Shown piece after piece: positions 47,664 to 60,300 of a stretch of DNA of 64,000 bases. The notes below the pieces were generated by a model. It ran no database searches. It was given only the letters and a program-made list of their open reading frames with translations, and was not told where the DNA came from. Position 1 is the first letter of the stretch, and each line of letters begins with the position of its first letter. This DNA comes from Solea solea (lineage: Eukaryota > Chordata > Actinopteri > Pleuronectiformes > Soleidae): contig NC_081136.1 of NCBI RefSeq assembly GCF_958295425.1, positions 1 through 64,000 of the forward strand. Direction: 5' to 3'. Both the position numbers and the translations under genes were made by a program.

Positions 47664-50600
47664 ATGGCGCTGGAGGAAGCGGCACGGAGCTGTCTGCTGC
47701 GCTTTCGCCACAGACTGGAGCAAGACATCAAGCCCTCGTACCTGATGGATCACATGATCAGTGACGGAGTGATAAGTGTTGAGGAGGAGGAGAAGATTAG
47801 GACTCAGGTGAGGGAGAATTTATGCTCCTGAACAACCTCTCTGAGATGATTTATTTAGTGTGTTGGAGGACACACTATCATACTACACACTTGCTGTTGA
47901 ACAACTGAAACATAAACATGACTAATCTGTGTTAAAATTCCGCCCCATTCAAATTTGAAGATTTGGATATTAAATTATATATTACAATTTTAAACTCTTC
48001 AGTCATGGTTAACCATTGTTATCATTACCAGTCAATAATGCCAGTGTAGCAGGCAACATGTCCATGGATAAAAACAGTGCTATGTGTGAAACTGACTGAA
48101 AACTCTATCTTTCTCCAACCAGCCCACCAGAAAGGATCAGGCTGTTGCTTTGCTAGAGCTGCTCCTTAAGAAAGACAACCATGCTTACATCTCCTTCTAC
48201 AACTCCCTGGTCAAGGAGGCATATGACGACCTGGCCAATATGCTGTATGACGACCTGCCGCAGATCTCTCCTAATGCAAATAAGAACTCCTCTGATGACT
48301 GCACATCTTATGGTGAGGAAGAGGGCGGATTTGGGCTGGGTATTGATTGACAATGTATGATGTGTACGGATGGACTTTGATACAGCTCCTGAAAGATAAT
48401 GTTTTCCACACCAATTTTATGAAATAGGTTTCAGCAAAAGATTACAGTAAAATGATTTCATTGTAGTTGGCCCAATTGTACTTCTTGCAGTGATGTTTGC
48501 TCTAGAGTTTAACCAGTATGAGTTTTTCTATGGTGATATTCTGCTACTTCTTTGACCCATATATTTAGCCACTTTGATTTTTTTCCCTTCCATCTATCAA
48601 ATGCTTGATAGAATAAAAAAGTGTTTAGTTATTTTGTAAATGAATGGAGGATGCCAGGGACTGTAAGTAAAAACTGGAACCCCCATAGTTTGGGGGCAAC
48701 AGCTTGGAACAGTATTTTGTCCTTAGAATGGTTAATGAATTAAGACCTAAGGAGCAAATTTGGAGTGAAGGTCAGCAATATAATGGTGCGTTTGACTGTG
48801 TACAAGTTAAAACCAAGATTCCAAAGTGAGTATGGGAGTTGATGGGTGGCCAGTGTAAGGTGGATAAAATCGGCATAATATGGATGTAAATGCTGCAGCT
48901 TTAATACTGATTCCTTTTTCTCTTTTTGTAACAGTTCAGATGGTGCTAAGTGAAGGTGGTATACCACAGAGGCCTGTGGTGTTTGTCAGCCGTCCGGAGC
49001 TTTTGAACCGGGTCAGAGAGAAACTCTACAGGCTGAAGAATGAGCCTGGCTGGATCACTGTCTTTGGGATGGCTGGCTCAGGCAAATCTGTCCTGGCTGC
49101 AGAGGCTGTGCGACACCATGGCGTCATCGAAGGTGACGCCATGATTGTTGATTGTTTTGGGGATGCTGTCCCAAAACAATCAGCATAAATATTAGTGAAG
49201 CAGTCAGGAATTACAGAAAACACGAAACATCTGAAACTCTGCAGTAATTGTGGATAGATTTTTATTTGGTCAGTTTTCTATACTGACTTCACTCTTCTCC
49301 CTCCTCTTTCTCCTGCCGCTCTTTGCAGACTGCTTTACTGGGGGTATTCACTGGTTGTCCATCGGCCAGTTGGAAAAACCAGACCTGCTGGTGAAGATCC
49401 AGTCATTGTGTTTCCGTCTGGAGCAGAACCTGGATTCCCTCTCTCTCCACCGGCAACCCAACTCTCTGGATGAAGCCAAGGAGCGTTTGCGCTTCCTCAT
49501 GCTGCGCAGATATCCAAGGTTGTTCCACTTAGATCATCCTTATTTACTTTTCAGCTGGCTAAAGGTTACTGTTTACCCTGCAGATACAGATTTGATTGAA
49601 ATTTAGTGAGTGAATGAAAAGTTATTTTCACATGTAACGATCCCTCAGTAATAAACTTTTTTTAATCCCCTTAGGGAAAGTATTCCTCTGCATTTGACCC
49701 ATCCTAGAATAAGGAGCAGTGGGCTGCCAATGCTCCTTATTCTAGGATGAAACAGATGAAAACAGCATAGCATAAACAAAACAAAAGCAAGCCACGGTTT
49801 ACAGACAAAGATAAAGAATCAAATGCAAATCTTTAAAAAAAAAGATATTGAAAAAACAAATTATTTTATTTTGTACTTTTTCAGTTGCTCTAGATATTGT
49901 AGCCATTTCTTCTTCTTTTTTTATGTTAGGCGTAGCTCCTGCTTCTTGTGTTGAATTGACTTCACTCTCTTCTGCTGGTGTTGATAAATGACAGAAGGCC
50001 AGACCAAACATTTTGTATGTGTTTATTGTCTTCAGTCTGCTCATTTGCACATCCTGCAGTCTCTGACCACTTATTGGTTTCTGTTCTGGTTTTTAGATCT
50101 CTGCTGATTCTAGATGACATTTGGGACAGTACAGTTCTGAAAGTGTTTGATATCCAATGTCGGATTCTTCTGACCACCAGAAATAGAAGCCTTACTGATT
50201 CAGTCAGTGGTAAGCAACCTGTTGTTTACTCTGGTCACCATACATACAGAATTCTCTGGATTTGACTTTGCTTTGTTTTGCTTTTGAAATGTACATGCTG
50301 TACTTGTTCTTGTGTTTTTTTTAGGTGCCAAATATGAGGTAGAAGTGGAGAGTGGTCTGGATGAAAACAAAGGACTGGAGATACTGGCACTGTACACCAA
50401 AACTAAAATCCAGGGACTTCCCGAGGAGGCTCGCAGCATTGTCAGAGAATGTAAAGGTCTGTTTTTGTCTCACAATGGAAGGATGCATTTTGTATTTGTG
50501 CAAGGTGATGTGGCTCCCTTTTTTTTTTTTTTTTGCTGAATGAGGAGAGAGACAAACAGTTTGGTCTTTGATCATTACATACTATATTAAAGTCTATGTA

Positions 50601-53600
50601 TTTACACAATATATTTTACTAATAATAACAATAATAATAATAATAACCCATAATGTAGAGAGAGAGAGATTAATGACATACAATACAGTTAGTATTATAG
50701 GGAGTAACACATTTTTAAAAGGTGCGTTTTGAGGTGGGACTTGAAGGTGTCGGTGGACTCCAGAGTGCGGATGTGTAACTTCACTTCAGGTTTTTTTATT
50801 GGATTATATGCATTTACAAATACTGGTGTACAGTTAATGAATCTTTAACATTTGGGCTTCTTTTTTAATCATCCAGATTACCACATTCCAATCATTTACA
50901 CCAGCTGCAGAACTCTCCTCAGGTGTCGGCTGTTGATTACTCAAATTGTAGTGAGCAGCTTCTTCATGTAGCTCAGTTGTAGACTGTAGCAAGGCTTTGT
51001 TTGGTTCAGACTTGCAGAGTTGCAGTTATTTTACCTGTTCTTTTTCTTTCTATAAACTTCACTTAGGAATACTGTTTTTATATAAAAACAAATACCGTGT
51101 AGTTCTGTGTTCTAGGCAATACAAGTATTGGACTGGGAACAGTAAAAAGATTGGACTGGGATTGGGGGCCACTAAAGCAGACATTCTTGAAAAATAGTCC
51201 ACCTCTCCCTGTGCTTTTATTGAAGATTTATGCCGTAACGCAGACATTTCTCTTCTTCTCTGTGCCGCCATCACAGGATCCCCCCTGGTGGTGTCCTTGA
51301 TCGGGGCTCTGCTCAAGGAGAAACCGAACCGCTGGGACTATTATCTCCGCCAGCTACGGCAGAAGCAGTTTAAGCGCATACGGAAGTCATCGTCCTATGA
51401 CTATGACGCCCTGGACCAGGCTATGGCTGCAAGCATTGAGGTCCTGCCTGATGACCATCGTGAGCTCTACAAGGATCTCACTGTGCTGGAGAAGGACATC
51501 AAAATCCCTGCAAAGGTTTGATTTAATATTGAAAACCAAACATGTGTGATTCCTATTCTTTTAAATTACTCAAACTTTTGCAAATGATTTTTGTTGGATT
51601 TTCAACACTGAAATCTGGTGGTAGTTTCTAAAAAAATAATTTTGTATATTTAATCAACGCAAACATGATCCAAATGATTTCAATATAACTAAGTAATGTA
51701 ATGGTTTAAAAAGTCCAAACATTAAATAAAAAATATTTCCAAAAGTGGTCTGAAGACTTTATTTCAACAGCTATGTCAGTTCCAAAAACCAACGCATCAG
51801 TCGGCAGGTACTAGACACAGAACTAGACACAGAACTAGACACAGATCAAGCCCTTATCAACTTCATTTAGGCATCCACTGCAATTACTGGAAATGTTTTT
51901 GACTATTTTCCAGTATAATCTGTTGCAGAAAAAATAAGGCAACAAACTACAGTCCTCACTGCAGGCGGCCCCGGTTCAAATCCCGCATCGAGCAGCCCTT
52001 TACTGCATGTCATTCCCCCTCTCTGCCTCCCCATTTCCTGTCTCTCTATCCACTGTACTGTCGATTAAAGGCAAAAGCCCAGAATATATATATATATAAA
52101 AAAATATATATATATTATTCTTTGTCCCAGGTGCTGTCTGTTCTGTGGGACCTGGAGCCAGAGGAGGTGGAGGACATCCTCGAGGAGTTTGTCAACAAGT
52201 CCCTGCTTTTTGTGGACAGTCACAATAAACCCTTCCTGTATTACCTCCACGACCTTCAGCTGGACTTCCTGGTGGAGCAGAACCGCACCCAGCTTGAGGT
52301 GAGTCCTGTATACTGTTGGGTGTCAATGGTTTTGTGCATTGGCCAGTTGGTTTGATTAAGTAAAATGTGGTAAAGGCCTAATGTGTAAGAATTAATGATA
52401 TCTAATGGTGCCACTGCAGCTGGCTTGTCTGTTCAGGCTGTTGTAGAGTGTTGCGAGAGTGAAGTGCGTCAAGACGGGTGGCCTCTATGAAGCCTAACTT
52501 TCATATGAAAGGTTTATTAGGGTTCGAGCAACAAGGTTGCAAGAACCCTATTGAAACTGGAAGGATTATTAGGGTTCGAGCAACAAGGTTGCAAGAAACC
52601 TATTGAAACTGAAAGGATTATTATTATTCTTATTATTCCCCCAAATGAATTGCCTTTTTGAGGCCTTTCCCATACCCCAAAACTCACCAATTTTTGTGAC
52701 CGCATCAATCCTGGTGTAAATTTACGTCTGAAAAAGGTTCGGGGAATGTGCGGCGAAAATTGAATGTGGGAGGGGCCAATAAGTGCGGCGCCACCTGTCC
52801 AAATTCACCATGACCAACACAAATATCGCACATGCACGAAATTCGGTACACATGTGTAGTGGGTCAGGATGAAGAAAAAATTACATTATGACCATGATCC
52901 AAACCCAACAGGAAATCCGCCATCTTGGGTTGATTGGCGATTTTTTGGCGATTTTGGCGAATTCGCAGCAATGGTATTTGAACTAACTCCTCCTAGAGTT
53001 TTCGTGCGATCACCTTCAAACTTGGTGAGGTCCCTGTGGACCAGTTGAGGAGCTCACGGTATCAAAAGTTTTTTCAAATGTCGCACGGCGCACGAGATAG
53101 GGGGCGGCAAAGTTCGTGATGATTCTGATGTTTCGCATCAGAAAAACAAAACTCTTATAACTTTGCGATGGAAGGTCCGATCCGAACCAAACTTGCTATG
53201 ATTGATGATGGGCCATGGCTGAAGACGTCTTTGAAAAAACGGTGAAGTTTGAAAACAGCGCCTCCTTGTGGTGAAAGAAAATACACAAAAAAAAAGTTTT
53301 TTTACGATTTCGGGAATAACTTTTACACAGATAATTGTACCGCACTCAAAATTGGTGACAACAGTCAAAACACATGGTAGATGATGCGTGATCAATATGA
53401 CGACAAATCGTTTAACGGTGTTGCCATGGCAACGACGCAAAGTCGGATTTTTGGGACAAAAAATCAAACTGCTACAACTTCGTGAATCCTGGTCCGATCT
53501 GAACCAAACTTGCTAGGATTGATGATAGTCCGGCCCTAAAGACGTCTATATGAAAATATTCAATTTCGAAAACAGCGCCCCCTGGTGACAGCAGACAATA

Positions 53601-56600
53601 TGACAGCTTGTATTTCAATTATCTCCTCCTAGAGCTTTTGTGCGATCACCTTCAAACTTGGTGAGATCAATGTGGACGAGTTGAGCATCAAAAGTTATCA
53701 AAAGCTTTTTAAAATATTGTATGGCGTACGAGATAGGGGGCGCCAAAATTGGAGATAATAATAATTTTTCATAACAGACAATGAAACTCTTATAACTTCG
53801 CGATGGAAGGTCTGATCCCAACCAAACTTGCTATAGTTGATGATGGTTAGTTGCTGAAGACGACTATGTTGCTGAAACGGTACATTTTGAAAACAGCGCC
53901 TCCTGGTGGTGGTAGAAAATTCTAAAAAAACAAACTGTTACAACTTTGCTAATCCTGGTCCGATCTGAACCAAACTTGCAAGGATTGATGACAGTCCGGC
54001 CCTGAACACGTCTATATGAAAATATTCATTTTCAAATACAGCGCCCCCTGGTGACAGCAGACAGAATTACATTTATAGTTTTTGATGCTGCTCCAACAGG
54101 GATTGTTGTATCCGCTTGAAACTTAGTATGTGGGACCCCAGACCCTTCCTCAACATGTCCGTAAAAGGTCACCTCCCTACAGGAAGTGGAACGCCCGAAA
54201 CAGGAAGTAAAGTCTTACATTGTCCGATTGACACGAAACTAGATATGTGAGTTACTGGACCTTCCCTGAACATGTTTACGGAGACGCCGTTGACCGAACA
54301 GGAAGTCGGCCATTTTAAACAGGAAGTGCCCTCTAACTTTGCCGTACGTTGTCCGATCTGCACAAAACCTTATATGTGACACCAGGGACCTGTCCTGAGC
54401 ATGTCCGTAAAAGGTCACCTCCCTACAGGAAGTGGAACGCCCGAAACAGGAAGTAAAGTCTTACATTGTCCGATTGACACAAAACTAGATATGTGAGTTA
54501 CGGGACCTTCCCTGAACATGTTTCCACAGACGAACAGGAAGTTGGCCATTTTAAACAGGAAGTGCCCTCTAACTTTGCCGTATGTTGTCCGATTTGCACA
54601 AAACCTTATATGTGACACAAGGGACCTGTCCTGAGCATGTCTGCAAAAGATGACCTCCCAACAGGAAGTGGAATGCCAGAAACAGGAAGTAACCTCTAAG
54701 ATTGTCTGATCTAAACAAAACTTGATATGTAAGACAAGGGAACTTCCCTGAACAAGTTTACGGACGCGCATTTGACCGAACACGAAGTCGGCCATTTTAA
54801 ACAGGAAGTGCACTATAACTTTGCCATACGTTGCCCGATCCCCCCCGAAATTTGGATCGACATGCGCGGGGACGCCGCTGAAAATAATTATTATTATTAT
54901 TCCTAAAAGTAAATCGCATTTTTGAGGCCTTTCCCATACCCCAAAACTCACAGATTTTTGTGACCGCATCAATCCTGGTGTAAATTTACGTCTGAAAGTC
55001 GTTCGGGGAAAATGCGTGGAAAATTGGAAGTGGGAGGGGCTAAAAAGTCACGCAAAAAACTTCTATTAGGTCAACTCATGTCGGGTTTAACGTATGTGAA
55101 CGAAACTTGGTACACACGTTCATTAGGTGGGGACGGTCAAAAAAGTCGATGACGACTTTCCCGTGAAACCTACAGGAAATCCGCCATCTTGGGTTGATTG
55201 GCGATTTTTTGGCGATTTTGGCGAATTCGCAGCAATGGTATTTGAACTATCTCCTCCTAGAGTTTTCGTGCGATCACCTTCAAACTTGGTGAGGTCCCTG
55301 TGGACCAGTTGAGGAGCTCACGGTATCAAAAGTTTTTTCAAATGTCGCATGGCGCACGAGATAGGGGGCGGCAAAGTTCGTGATGATTCTGATGTTTCGC
55401 ATCAGAAAAACAAAACTCTTATAACTTTGCGATGGAAGGTCCGATCCGAACCAAACTTGCTATGATTGATGATGGACCATGGCTGAAGACGTCTATGAAA
55501 AAACGGTGAAGTTTGAAAACAGCGCCTCCTTGTGGTGAAAGAAAATACACAAAAAAAAAGTTTTTTTACGATTTCGGGAATAACTTTTACACAGATAATC
55601 GTACCGCACTCAAAATTGGTGACAACAGTCAAAACACATGGTAGATGATGCGTGATCAATATGACGACAAATCGTTTAACGGTGTTGCCATGGCAACGAC
55701 GCAAAGTCGGATTTTTGGGACAAAAATTCAAACTGCTACAACTTCGTGAATCCTGGTCCGATCTGAACCAAACTTGCTAGGATTGATGATAGTCCGGCCC
55801 TAAAGACGTCTATTTGAAAATATTAAATTTCGAAAACAGCGCCTCCTGGTGACAGCAGACAATATGACAGCTTGTATTTCAATTATCTCCTCCTAGAGCT
55901 TTTGTGCGATTACCTTCAAACTTGGTGAGATCAATGTGGACGAGTTGAGCATCAAAAGTTATCAAAAGCTTTTTAAAATATTGTATGGCGTACGAGATAG
56001 GGGGCGCCAAAATTGGAGATAATAATAATTTTTCATAACTGACAATGAAACTCTTATAACTTCGCGATGGAAGGTCTGATCCCAACCAAACTTGCTATAG
56101 TTGATGATGGTTAGTTGCTGAAGACGACTATGTTGCTGAAACGGTACATTTTGAAAACAGCGCCTCCTGGTGGTGGTAGAAAATTCTAAAAAAACAAACT
56201 GTTACAACTTTGCCAATCCTGGTCCGATCTGAACCAAACTTGCAAGGATTGATGACAGTCCAGCCCTGAACACGTCTATATGAAAATATTCATTTTCAAA
56301 TACAGCGCCCCCTGGTGACAGCAGACAGAATTACATTTATAGTTTTTGATGCTGCTCCAACAGGGATTGTTGTATCCACTTGAAACTTAGTATGTGGGAC
56401 CCCAGACCCTTCCTCAACATGTCCGTAAAAGGTCACCTCCCTACAGGAAGTGTAACGCCCGAAACAGGAAGTAAAGTCTTACATTGTCCGATTGACACGA
56501 AACTAGATATGTTAGTTACGGGACCTTCCCTGAACATGTTTCCGGAGACGAACAGGAAGTCGGCCATTTTAAACAGGAAGTGCCCTCTAACTTTGCCGTA

Positions 56601-57307
56601 CATTGTCCGATTTGCACAAAACCTTATATGTGACACCAGGGACCTGTCCTGAGCATGTCTGTAAAAGGTCACCTCCCTACAGGAAGTGGAACGCCCGTAA
56701 CAGGAAGTAAAGTCTTACATTGTCCGATTGACACAAAACTAGATATGTGAGTTATGGGACCTTCCCTGAACATGTTTCCACAGACGAACAGGAAGTTGGC
56801 CATTTTAAACAGGAAGTGCCCTCTAACTTTGCCGTATGTTGTCCGATTTGCACAAAACCTTATATGTGACACAAGGGACCTGTCCTGAGCATGTCTGCAA
56901 AAGATGACCTCCCAACAGGAAGTGGAATGCCAGAAACAGGAAGTAACCTCTAAGATTGTCTGATCTAAACAAAACTTGATATGTAAGACAAGGGAACTTC
57001 CCTGAACAAGTTTACGGACGCGCATTTGACCGAACAGGAAGTCGGCCATTTTAAACAGGAAGTGCCCTATAACTTTGCCATACGTTGCCCGATCCCCCCC
57101 GAAATTTGGATCGACATGCGCGGGGACGCCGCTGAAAATAACTAGTACTGAAAATAACTAGTACTGAAAATAACTAGTACCGAAAATAACTAGTACCGCG
57201 CGCGGTGAATGAACGGGTGAGAGCGCGAGGCACGCGGGGAGCCGTGGCACACGGCGACCCGCGTGGGTCGGCTCGAACCCGTTCAGAACCGCGCGCGGTA
57301 CTAGTTA

Positions 57308-57339
<32 letters not shown>

Positions 57340-60300
57340 CTTATTATTCCTTAAAGTAAATCGCGTTTTTGAGGCCTTTCCCATACCCCAAAACTCACAG
57401 ATTTTTGTGACCGCATCAATCGTGGTGTAAATTTACGTCTGAAAAAGGTTCGGGGAATGTGCGTCGAAAATTGAATGTGGGAGGGGCCAATAAATGCGGC
57501 GCCACCTGTCCAAATTCACCATGACCAACACAATTATCACACATGCACGAAATTCGGTACACATGTGTAGAAGGTCAGGATGAAGAAAAAATTACATTAT
57601 GACCATGATCCAAACCCAACAGGAAATCCGCCATCTTGGGTTGATTGGCGATTTTGGCGAATTCGCAGCAATGGTATTTGAACTAACTCCTCCTAAAGTT
57701 TTCGTGCGATCACCTTCAAACTTGGTGAGGTCCCTGTGGACCAGTTGAGGAGCTCACGGTATCAAAAGTTTTATCAAATGTCGCACGGCGCACGAGATAG
57801 GGGGCGGCAAAGTTCGTGATGATTCTGATGTTTCGCATCAGAAAATAAAAACTCTTATAACTTTGCGATGGAAGGTCCGATCCGAACCAAACTTGCTATG
57901 ATTGATGATGGGCCATGGCTGAAGACGTCTATGAAAAAACGGTGAAGTTTGAAAACAGCGCCTCCTTGTGGTGAAAGAAAATACACCAAAAAAAAGTTTT
58001 TTTACAATTTCGGGAATAACTTTTACACAGATAATCGTACCGCACTCAAAATTGGTGACAACGGTCAAAACACATGGTAGATGATGCGTGATCAATATGA
58101 CGACAAATCGTTTAACGGTGTTGCCATGGCAACGACGCAAAGTCGGATTTTTGGGACAAAAAATCAAACTGCTACAACTTCGTGAATCCTGGTCCGATCT
58201 GAACCAAACTTGCTAGGATTGATGATAGTCCGGCCCTAAAGACGTCTATATGAAAATATTCAATTTCGAAAACAGCGCCCCCTGGTGACAGTAGACAATA
58301 TGACAGCTTGTATTTCAATTATCTCCTCCTAGAGCTTTTGTGCGATCACCTTCAAACTTGGTGAGATCAATGTGGACGAGTTGAGCATCAAAAGTTATCA
58401 AAAGCTTCTTAAAATATTGTATGGCGTACGAGATAGGGGGCGCCAAAATTGGAGATAATAATAATTTTTCATAACAGACAATGAAACTCTTATAACTTCG
58501 CGATGGAAGGTCTGATCCCAACCAAACTTGCTATAGTTGATGATGGTTAGTTGCTGAAGACGACTGTGTTGCTGAAACGGTACATTTTGAAAACAGCGCC
58601 TCCTGGTGGTGGTAGAAAATTCTAAAAAAACAAACTGTTACAACTTTGCCAATCCTGGTCCGATCTGAACCAAACTTGCAAGGATTGATGACAGTCCGGC
58701 CCTGAACACGTCTATATGAAAATATTCATTTTGAAATACAGCGCCCCCTGGTGACAGCAGACAGAATTACATTTATAGTTTTGGATGCTGCTCCAACAGG
58801 GATTGTTGTATCCACTTGAAACTTAGTATGTGGGACCCCAGACCCTTCCTCAACATGTCCGTAAAAGGTCACCTCCCTACAGGAAGTGGAACGCCCGAAA
58901 CAGGAAGTAAAGTCTTACATTGTCCGATTGACACGAAACTAGATATGTGAGTTACTGGACCTTCCCTGAACATGTTTACGGAGACGCCGTTGACCGAACA
59001 GGAAGTCGGCCATTTTAAACAGGAAGTGCCCTCTAACTTTGCCGTACGTTGTCCGATCTGCACAAAACCTTATATGTGACACCAGGGACCTGTCCTGAGC
59101 ATGTCCGTTAAAGGTCACCTCCCTACAGGAAGTGCAACGCCCGAAACAGGAAGTAAAGTCTTACATTGTCCGATCTGAACAAAACTTGATATGTAAGACA
59201 AGGGAACTTCCCTGAACACGTTTACGGAGACGAACAGGAAGTTGGCGATTTTAAACAGGAAGTGCCCTCTAACTTTGCCGTACGTTGTCCGATTTGCACG
59301 AAACCTTTTATGTGACACCAGGGACCTGTCCTGAGCATGTCTGCAAGAGATGACCTCCCAACAGGAAGTGGAATGCCCGAAACAGGAAGTAAACTCTAAG
59401 ATTATCCGATCTGCACAAAACTTGATATGTAAGACAAGGGAAGTTCCCTGAACACGTTTACGTACACGCACTTGACCGAACAGGAAGTCTGCCATTTTAA
59501 ACAGGAAGTGCCCTATAACTTTGTCATACGTTGCCCGATCCCCCTCAAAATTTGGAACGACATGCGCAGGGACGCCGCTGAAAATAACTAGTACTGAAAA
59601 TAACTAGTACTGAAAATAACTAGTACCGCGCGCGGTGAATGAACGGGTGAGAGCGCGAGGCACGCGGGGAGCCGTGGCACACGGCGACCCGCGTGGGTCG
59701 GCTCGAACCCGTTCAGAACCGCGCGCGGTACTAGTTATTTTTTTAACATTGGTTTTGGGTTAGTCAAACATTTTTTTTCATTTAAAGCAATTATATTCTT
59801 AAACAAACATACTTATTGGTTGTATATTACTTTTCCGTCAGCAAATATCACACACTTTGCCAGCAGCTTTACAGAAGCTAAAGGTTTTGATAAGCACAAT
59901 TACAAAGTGTGTTTTATTCAAATTGTAACAGTTAAGAAGTCATTGTTGAATCCGTTTTTCAGAGCCTTCACAGTAAAGTGGTACATCAGTATCAGCAGCA
60001 CTACAAAGATGGTCCTCCCTTCTCAGGAGATGAAGAGTGTCTTTACTGGATCAGATTTTTGACGTACCACATGGCTAACGCCAACCTCTCCCAGGTAGCA
60101 CATACAACATTACTACATTAGAGGCAGTGTTGTGTTTTATAACCATTTTTACAATGTTCCAATTATTTTCCTTAATAGCAAGTTACAGTCAGACATATGA
60201 GTATTTGTAAAAAACAATTATTTTGCTATAGAGACCTCATTTCCCAATTACAGTAGAACATAGCTCATTTTATTTAACATTCATTGAATTCTCTTTTACG

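Noticed and set aside
53138..59495. Recurrent minus-strand frames of 68-185 codons in APAF1 intron 8
   Set aside because: They repeat at the period of the intronic repeat, change length by indels between copies and have no domain.
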